Shown: in pieces, positions 59,292 to 64,000 of the stretch | Numbering within the stretch: position 1 is the stretch's first letter | Layout of the letters: each line of letters starts with the position of its first letter | NCBI GenBank assembly: GCA_023392945.1 | Contig: JAEWNB010000136.1 | Span: 4,745-68,744 of the forward strand | Source of the DNA: Bacteroidota bacterium | GTDB taxonomy: Bacteria > Bacteroidota > Bacteroidia > Bacteroidales > WCHB1-69 | Direction of reading: 5' to 3' | DNA length: 64,000 nucleotides | Translations under genes and position numbers: made by a program | Notes under the pieces: generated by a model | The model's input: the letters and a program-made list of their open reading frames with translations, nothing else | What the model was told of the DNA's origin: nothing | Database searches by the model: none

Positions 59292-59789
59292 ATGAAAATA
59301 TTTTTTTATGCTTTAACTATTTTTACTTTCCTCTCTACCACCACAGCTCAAACAACAAATCGTAATGATCTCTGTAAGAAAGAGTCGAATGAATTATGGA
59401 GAGAATTGGCAGACAACGGAAAATATCAGGAAGCAATAAAGATTTTACTTGACACTATTCAGACAAGTAAGCAAAAGAATAAAAATGTCACTTATTGGCA
59501 CATTGGTCAACTATATGCATTTAATAATGAATACACTTCAGCCATTGAATATATGAAAAAATCAACAAGTTTTCTCGATAAAGTTTTCGACAGAGAATGG
59601 CGATTATATTACAACGGAACCATTGCATTTCTTAAAAAAGACAAGAAAAAACTAAAGAATTATAATGACAAGTTGTGGAAAAAGCATTCGGACTACTATT
59701 ATTTCAATGCTTGCAAATTGAAAGCATTGTACGAAAATTTTGACAAGCCCTATAAATTAGCTTATGATGTGTCTTGTAAATCATATTAA
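59292..59789 (+). CDS. Uncharacterised small secreted protein with TPR-like helices
   Basis: A 165-residue protein with a signal peptide (1-20, ending TTAQ) and helical segments containing ELADNGKYQEAIKILLD and AFNNEYTSAIEYMKKS. These look like two tetratricopeptide-type repeats. A periplasmic scaffold or binding role is possible but unproven. It lies directly after the attC-like repeat, as a cassette gene would. Confidence 0.6.
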   Translation: MKIFFYALTIFTFLSTTTAQTTNRNDLCKKESNELWRELADNGKYQEAIKILLDTIQTSKQKNKNVTYWHIGQLYAFNNEYTSAIEYMKKSTSFLDKVFDREWRLYYNGTIAFLKKDKKKLKNYNDKLWKKHSDYYYFNACKLKALYENFDKPYKLAYDVSCKSY

Positions 59790-59831
59790 TGTATATAACT
59801 TTGTTCGGCAACTATTTAAAAGAGTAGTAAA

Positions 59832-61100
59832 ATGATTAACAGAATAATTTTAATTTTCTTTTTGATTTTAACATCAACTACTTTTGGGCAGACAATCCGC
59901 AAGCTTGAATACGATTTGTCTTGGTATGAATTTCCTGAAAAGTATGGTGACAAAATTGAAAAAGCCAAGAAATTACAAGAAATTGACCCTTTTAACTACA
60001 TAGCAACAAAATACATCTGCAATTATTACCATGATAGAAACATTGATTCTGTTTCTATCTACTTTGATAATTTAATTTCCAAATTCCCCAAAAATACTGA
60101 ACCCTATCTTTTAAGGTCAGAATTATTATTTCTTGAAGTTGATTATAATAATAAAGAAGAATACAATAGGCTTAAAATAAAATATTTAAAAAAGGGACTC
60201 GATATTAATCCTAAAGACCCTTTAATAATCTTTATGTTGGCAGAAACATATTATAAGGATTTTATTTACCCATTGGAGAAAGAAAAAAATTGGGGATTTA
60301 GTACTAAATTTGAAGATGATAGGGTTGATTCTGCTTTAGTCAGTCCAGAAAAACCTATTAAAAAATCAACATTTGAAACTTCAGCAGATAGTTCATTAAA
60401 ATATTTTTATCAATTATGGGAATTAAGAAAGGACAAAAGAGAGATTATTTACTATCCTATCAGACAACTTGAATGTTTTTTACAACAAATCGAGAAAACC
60501 CCAATTCCAAAAGACACTGAAAGGAACTTCAATCAATGCTATTTCCCATTATCCTATTTCGCCAATCTATCAGATAATTGGGAATGTGACTTTACAACTG
60601 ACTACTTATCAGAAATTGAATTTGTGAAATCAACTGCTGAATGGCTTGAAATTCAACTTAGTGACATAAAAGAAGATTGTCTTTACAATTATGAAACTAA
60701 GCCTAATACAACTATTTATCGATTTACTTGGCTAAGAAGTTTTGATAACCCGATTGCTATTAGAATTGAGAAATTTGAAAATAAAATAATGTTGTATTGG
60801 AAAGTTGGCAAAGGGGATGGTGGATATGAACCAAAAGGGTTAAAGAAATCAGGCAGGAAAAAACTTAATTCAAATGAATGGATAGAATTTGAAAAACTTG
60901 TTAAGGAGTCAAATTTCGATAGTTTGCCAAATAATATTTATATGCCACTTGTAGACGGATCAACTTGGACTTTAGAAAGGAAAACATCTGAATCATTTAA
61001 AGCTCATAATACGGATTGGCCTAGCAAGGAAATTAAAAAAGCTTGTTTATACTTACTTGACCTGACAAAAATAAAAGTGAAAGATGAGGACAAATATTAA
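59832..61100 (+). CDS. Uncharacterised secreted protein, 422 aa
   Basis: A signal peptide (1-20, ending TFGQ) precedes helical repeats up to about residue 200 that resemble TPR units (such as NIDSVSIYFDNLISKFPKN), then a ~180-residue C-terminal domain with a strand-rich look (GKGDGGYEPKGLKKSGRKKL). No known domain name fits. It follows the smaller TPR-like gene by 42 bases; the pair may be related in function. Confidence 0.6.
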   Translation: MINRIILIFFLILTSTTFGQTIRKLEYDLSWYEFPEKYGDKIEKAKKLQEIDPFNYIATKYICNYYHDRNIDSVSIYFDNLISKFPKNTEPYLLRSELLFLEVDYNNKEEYNRLKIKYLKKGLDINPKDPLIIFMLAETYYKDFIYPLEKEKNWGFSTKFEDDRVDSALVSPEKPIKKSTFETSADSSLKYFYQLWELRKDKREIIYYPIRQLECFLQQIEKTPIPKDTERNFNQCYFPLSYFANLSDNWECDFTTDYLSEIEFVKSTAEWLEIQLSDIKEDCLYNYETKPNTTIYRFTWLRSFDNPIAIRIEKFENKIMLYWKVGKGDGGYEPKGLKKSGRKKLNSNEWIEFEKLVKESNFDSLPNNIYMPLVDGSTWTLERKTSESFKAHNTDWPSKEIKKACLYLLDLTKIKVKDEDKY

Positions 61101-61110
61101 AAAAAATAGT

Positions 61111-61117
61111 GTCTAAC
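61111..61117 (+). other. Possible attC right-box remnant
   Basis: GTCTAAC matches the RYYYAAC outer box exactly, but no matching partner GTTRRRY was found within 150 bases. Confidence 0.2.
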
Positions 61118-61314
61118 CCGCTGTATAATAAATTGCCGAGTTAATAGGTTTTTTAAGGGTAATATCCTACTTCAACTTTTCATGTACTTTGACAGGTCAG
61201 TGCTTTGAAATAGGAAAGAAATAATACTACAGAAAGTCAGCAGAAAAACTTATCCTAATAAATAAAGTAAATGTAACACCGCAAAGGAAAATAAAAATGG
61301 ACAAGAAAAAATAA

Positions 61315-61998
61315 ATGAAAACAATTTTAAAAATCGCAGGTCTCATTGCACTAATGGTGCTGACGAGTACGACTTTCAGTCAGACAAATGAGATACAAAT
61401 CAAGTTTATTGGAAATTGTGGGCTGTGGATGAGTGACGGAAGTCACAATATTTACTTGGATTTTCCATACAAATCAGGGGTTTACCGTTGCATGGAGTAC
61501 GATTTATCCGAAATAGACAGTATAAAGAGCAATCCTATTTTTATTTATACACACCTCCATGCTGATCATTATTCAGGAAGATTGGTCAAGGAACTTGCAA
61601 AAAAACTCAATGGAAGAATTTATACTCCTCTTCATCTCCACAAACTATCAACACTCAATCATGAATTGAAAGATTTCTCCATTGAAGCTTTTAAAACAAA
61701 GCATAAGTATTCTATTAATCACTACTCCTATCTGATTACATGGCACAATAAAAGAATTCTAATTTCAGGAGATACAGAAAAATCAGATACAATTTGCAGT
61801 TTGAAGGACCTTGATTGTGCCTTTATTCCGTTTTGGATTTTGCTGGATGCAAATGATAAAGGAATTAAGCTTTTAAATCTCGGTAAAATGTTTCCCATTT
61901 ATCATATTAGCCCCAGGTATCACATAACCAAAGATCCAAATGACACTAAAATATTGTTGCTAGATAAACCGGGAAAGATTATAACCATCCCCTATTAA
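61315..61998 (+). CDS. Secreted metallo-beta-lactamase-fold hydrolase
   Basis: A 227-residue protein with a signal peptide (about 1-22) and an MBL domain. The zinc motif is THLHADH (HxHxDH), followed by ISGDTE for the later Asp and a C-terminal His in ISPRYH. MBL enzymes hydrolyse many substrates; beta-lactamase activity is not implied. A five-codon mini-ORF (61297-61314, MDKKK then TAA) ends immediately before this ATG and may couple translation. Confidence 0.85.
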   Translation: MKTILKIAGLIALMVLTSTTFSQTNEIQIKFIGNCGLWMSDGSHNIYLDFPYKSGVYRCMEYDLSEIDSIKSNPIFIYTHLHADHYSGRLVKELAKKLNGRIYTPLHLHKLSTLNHELKDFSIEAFKTKHKYSINHYSYLITWHNKRILISGDTEKSDTICSLKDLDCAFIPFWILLDANDKGIKLLNLGKMFPIYHISPRYHITKDPNDTKILLLDKPGKIITIPY

Positions 61999-62096
61999 GA
62001 AAAAAATGAAACATTAAATAGCATCTTTCTCTCTCACTAAACAAGTCGAACCATTGTACCCAAAATAAATAAATCAAACCATAAATTGATAAAATC

Positions 62097-62528
62097 ATGT
62101 CCACATTAGAAAGGGCCATAGAAATAGCGATATCCGCACATAAAGGGAAAAAAGATAAAGCAGGGGCCGGCTATATTTTACATCCTCTTCGTGTCATGGC
62201 GCGCGGAAAGAACGATATGGAGAAAATTTGCGGCGTATTACATGATGTTGTGGAAGATAGCGAATGGACTTTTGAGATGCTTCAAAATGAAGGATTTTCC
62301 GAAGAAATAGTTTCCGCTTTGCGTTGCATTACCAAAGAATCGGAAGAAGAAGTGTATGAGACTTTCATTAACAGAGTAACTCAAAATCCAATAGCAATCC
62401 GCGTTAAAATCAATGATTTACTCGACAATATGGAGATCACCCGTCTGAAACACCTCAATGAAAATGACCTTAAACGGCTGAATAAGTATTTGAAAGCATA
62501 TTGGAAATTGCAAGAAATAACCCATTAG
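62097..62528 (+). CDS. HD-domain phosphohydrolase, SpoT/MESH1-like
   Basis: A 143-residue protein resembling the hydrolase half of RelA/SpoT. It begins ERAIEIAISAHKGKKDKAG, has HPLRVM, the HD pair HDVVED, and the later NDLLDNMEITR. Small proteins of this type degrade (p)ppGpp or related nucleotides, but the substrate here is unproven. It is the last gene of the plus-strand accessory run and ends at a bidirectional terminator. Confidence 0.8.
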   Translation: MSTLERAIEIAISAHKGKKDKAGAGYILHPLRVMARGKNDMEKICGVLHDVVEDSEWTFEMLQNEGFSEEIVSALRCITKESEEEVYETFINRVTQNPIAIRVKINDLLDNMEITRLKHLNENDLKRLNKYLKAYWKLQEITH

Positions 62529-62532
62529 AAAA

Positions 62533-62566
62533 AAAACACCCTGAAAGAAATCTTTCAGGGTGTTTT
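62533..62566. terminator. Bidirectional terminator between convergent genes
   Basis: A perfect 15-bp stem (62533-62547 with 62552-62566, 4-nt loop). It has T-rich sequence on both sides and lies between the HD gene (+) and the T9SS repeat gene (-). Confidence 0.88.
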
Positions 62567-62596
62567 GCATTAGTTTTTAGTGGGAAACCCACCCGA

Positions 62597-64000
62597 TTAA
62601 TTCTTAATAATCTTATAGGTTCCGGTAATCATATTGTTATTGATGATTTTGACAATATAGCTTCCGTTTGCCAATCCACTCAAATCAACCGTAGAAATCT
62701 CATCCAATAGTCGAGCCTCTTTTATCTTTTCTCCGTTGATATTGTATATCTCCACTTTACCCTCATTCAGCTTCAAATTGTTCATTCTAATTTCTATTTT
62801 GCCCAACGTAGGATTAGGATAGATAGAAATATGAGCATTGGATTCATAATCGATCACCGCAATATTAGATTCAATCGACAATGTCTGAGTGTTGCTATTT
62901 CCACAATTGTTAGAAGCATACACCGATAAAATTCCATTGCCCGAAACCGGAATCGTCAAGGTAACGACACTTGTAGAATCAGACGTCAACAACCAATTTG
63001 TGTTGGAAATAGTCCAATGGTAAACGGTAGCATTTTCAACTTCATCAATAGAGTATGAATAATCATCAGATTGATTAATAATTTGCTCCCCTGAGATCAC
63101 GCCTACAGTTCCCACTAACGGATTAACCGTCAAAGTAAGATTAACCGTACTGTCGCAGCCGTGGATCGTTTGTAAATTCAACGTATGAACTCCGGCAGTA
63201 GTAACATTAAATCCATTATCGGTATAAGTTTCTCCCTGACATATTTCTGCACTAAGATTGGTAATCGCAGGTTCATTAATTGTCAAAGTTAAATTAACCG
63301 TACTATCGCAGCCGTGAATTGTTTGCAAGTTCAACGTATGAACTCCGGGGGTAGTAACATTAAAGCCATTTTCAGTGTAAGTTTCACCCTGGCAAATTTC
63401 TTCGGTAAGATTGGTTACGGCATGTTCATTGACTGTCAATATTAACGTTACTGTACTATCGCAGCCACGAGTAGTTTGCAAATTATGTGTATAAATACCG
63501 GTTTGAGAAGCGTTGAATCCATTATAAGAATAAGTCTCTCCTTGACATATTTGACTGATAAAATGAGTATAAGCAGGCTGATTAACTGTTAAAGTCAAGT
63601 TAACCGTACTGTCGCAGCCGTTGATTGTTTGCAAGTTCTGAGTATGAACTCCGGCGGTAGTCACATTAAAGCCATTTTCGGTATAGGTTTCGCCTTGGCA
63701 AATTTCTCCGGTAAGATTGGTAACCGCAGGTTCATTGACTGTCAAAATTAAAGTTACTATACTATCGCAGCCACGAGTAGTTTGCAAATTCTGCGTATAA
63801 ATACCGGTTTGAGAAGCATTGAATCCATTATAAGAATAAGTCTCTCCTTGACATATTTGACTGATAAAATGAGTAAAAGCAGGCTGATTAACTGTCAAAG
63901 TTAAATGAACCGTACTGTCGCAGCCATGGATTGTTTGTAAGTTCTGAGTATGAACTCCGGGAGTAGTTGCACTAAAGCCATTTTCTGTATAAGTTTCAAC
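62597..64000 (-). CDS. T9SS cargo protein with 51-residue repeats, 5'-truncated by window edge
   Basis: The reading frame stays open to the right edge, so the N-terminus is outside the window. At least 467 residues are visible. Five complete and one partial 51-residue repeat alternate in two types. One has ICQGETYSYNGFNASQTGIY, the other ICQGETYTENGFNVTTAGVH; both end GCDSTVNLTLTVN with small changes. Each repeat has two conserved Cys. After the repeats comes a ~90-residue spacer, and then a T9SS sorting domain from ISIYPNPTLGKIEI to the end. Probably an adhesin-like surface protein. Confidence 0.9.
   Translation of the reverse strand, partial: VETYTENGFSATTPGVHTQNLQTIHGCDSTVHLTLTVNQPAFTHFISQICQGETYSYNGFNASQTGIYTQNLQTTRGCDSIVTLILTVNEPAVTNLTGEICQGETYTENGFNVTTAGVHTQNLQTINGCDSTVNLTLTVNQPAYTHFISQICQGETYSYNGFNASQTGIYTHNLQTTRGCDSTVTLILTVNEHAVTNLTEEICQGETYTENGFNVTTPGVHTLNLQTIHGCDSTVNLTLTINEPAITNLSAEICQGETYTDNGFNVTTAGVHTLNLQTIHGCDSTVNLTLTVNPLVGTVGVISGEQIINQSDDYSYSIDEVENATVYHWTISNTNWLLTSDSTSVVTLTIPVSGNGILSVYASNNCGNSNTQTLSIESNIAVIDYESNAHISIYPNPTLGKIEIRMNNLKLNEGKVEIYNINGEKIKEARLLDEISTVDLSGLANGSYIVKIINNNMITGTYKIIKN

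Noticed and set aside
61297..61314. MDKKK mini-ORF as a real leader peptide
   Set aside because: Five codons only, no attenuator structure; mentioned under the MBL gene.
62597..63898. CRISPR or DNA satellite on the right edge
   Set aside because: The repeats are in one open reading frame with conserved codons, so they are protein repeats.

Overview
The window is a 64 kb piece of an AT-rich Bacteroidota chromosome, most likely Bacteroidales or a close relative. The evidence is type IX secretion (T9SS) genes (porU, porV) with several T9SS cargo proteins, promoters of the Bacteroidota form TAnnTTTG, weak Shine-Dalgarno sites, DUF3078 and DUF4271 families, an RprX/RprY-like two-component pair, and a zinc-less L36 protein. 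No phage genes or insertion sequences were recognised.

Layout. 0.1-7.9 kb: porU-porV-ispF-M3 peptidase on the plus strand, ending at a strong terminator that overlaps the end of recQ (minus). 10-11.7 kb: a VOC/dioxygenase-fold protein paired with a lone HdrC-like iron-sulfur protein. 11.8-11.9 kb: tRNA-Pro and tRNA-Arg (minus). 12-15.4 kb: a LuxC-type acyl-CoA reductase, then the histidine kinase/response regulator pair. 15.4-33.3 kb: housekeeping genes, including a YfhO membrane protein, glnS-thioredoxin-repeat protein, DUF3078, mscL, an arginase-fold protein with a degraded metal site, topA, a RibF reduced to its FAD-synthetase half, pheT, yidD-rnpA-hemD-DUF4271, a T9SS cargo protein, a pseudouridine synthase and panB.

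33.4-43.1 kb holds the most surprising housekeeping region. The normally continuous S10-spc-alpha ribosomal cluster is broken. rplC-rplD-rplW-rplB-rpsS lie on the minus strand and end in a perfect terminator. rpmD-rplO-secY-map-infA-rpmJ-rpsM-rpsK-rpsD-rpoA-rplQ run on the plus strand. The two halves diverge from a 560-base region with two promoters sharing a 19/20-nt box. rpsJ and the block rplV to rpsE are absent here.

43.3-50.5 kb: two large T9SS cargo proteins (669 and 1707 aa). 50.9-52.1 kb: an orphan HicB-like protein and a patatin-like lipase with near-identical promoters. 52.1-56.3 kb: an RND efflux pump and its adaptor, without an outer-membrane channel and visibly GC-richer than the surroundings.

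56.4-62.5 kb is an accessory island on the plus strand. It starts with a previously unfamiliar array of twelve 10-bp partly palindromic cores embedded in A/T tracts at a 20-22 bp period. Small cassette-like genes follow (SnoaL-like, YdeI-like, unknown secreted proteins, a metallo-beta-lactamase fold, an HD hydrolase). They include a duplicated promoter module and at least one integron attC-like inverted repeat. The window ends inside a T9SS cargo gene made of 51-residue repeats that runs off the right edge.

The T9SS part fits together: PorU is the cell-surface sortase that removes C-terminal signals, PorV is its outer-membrane partner, and at least four proteins in the window carry the signals they process.
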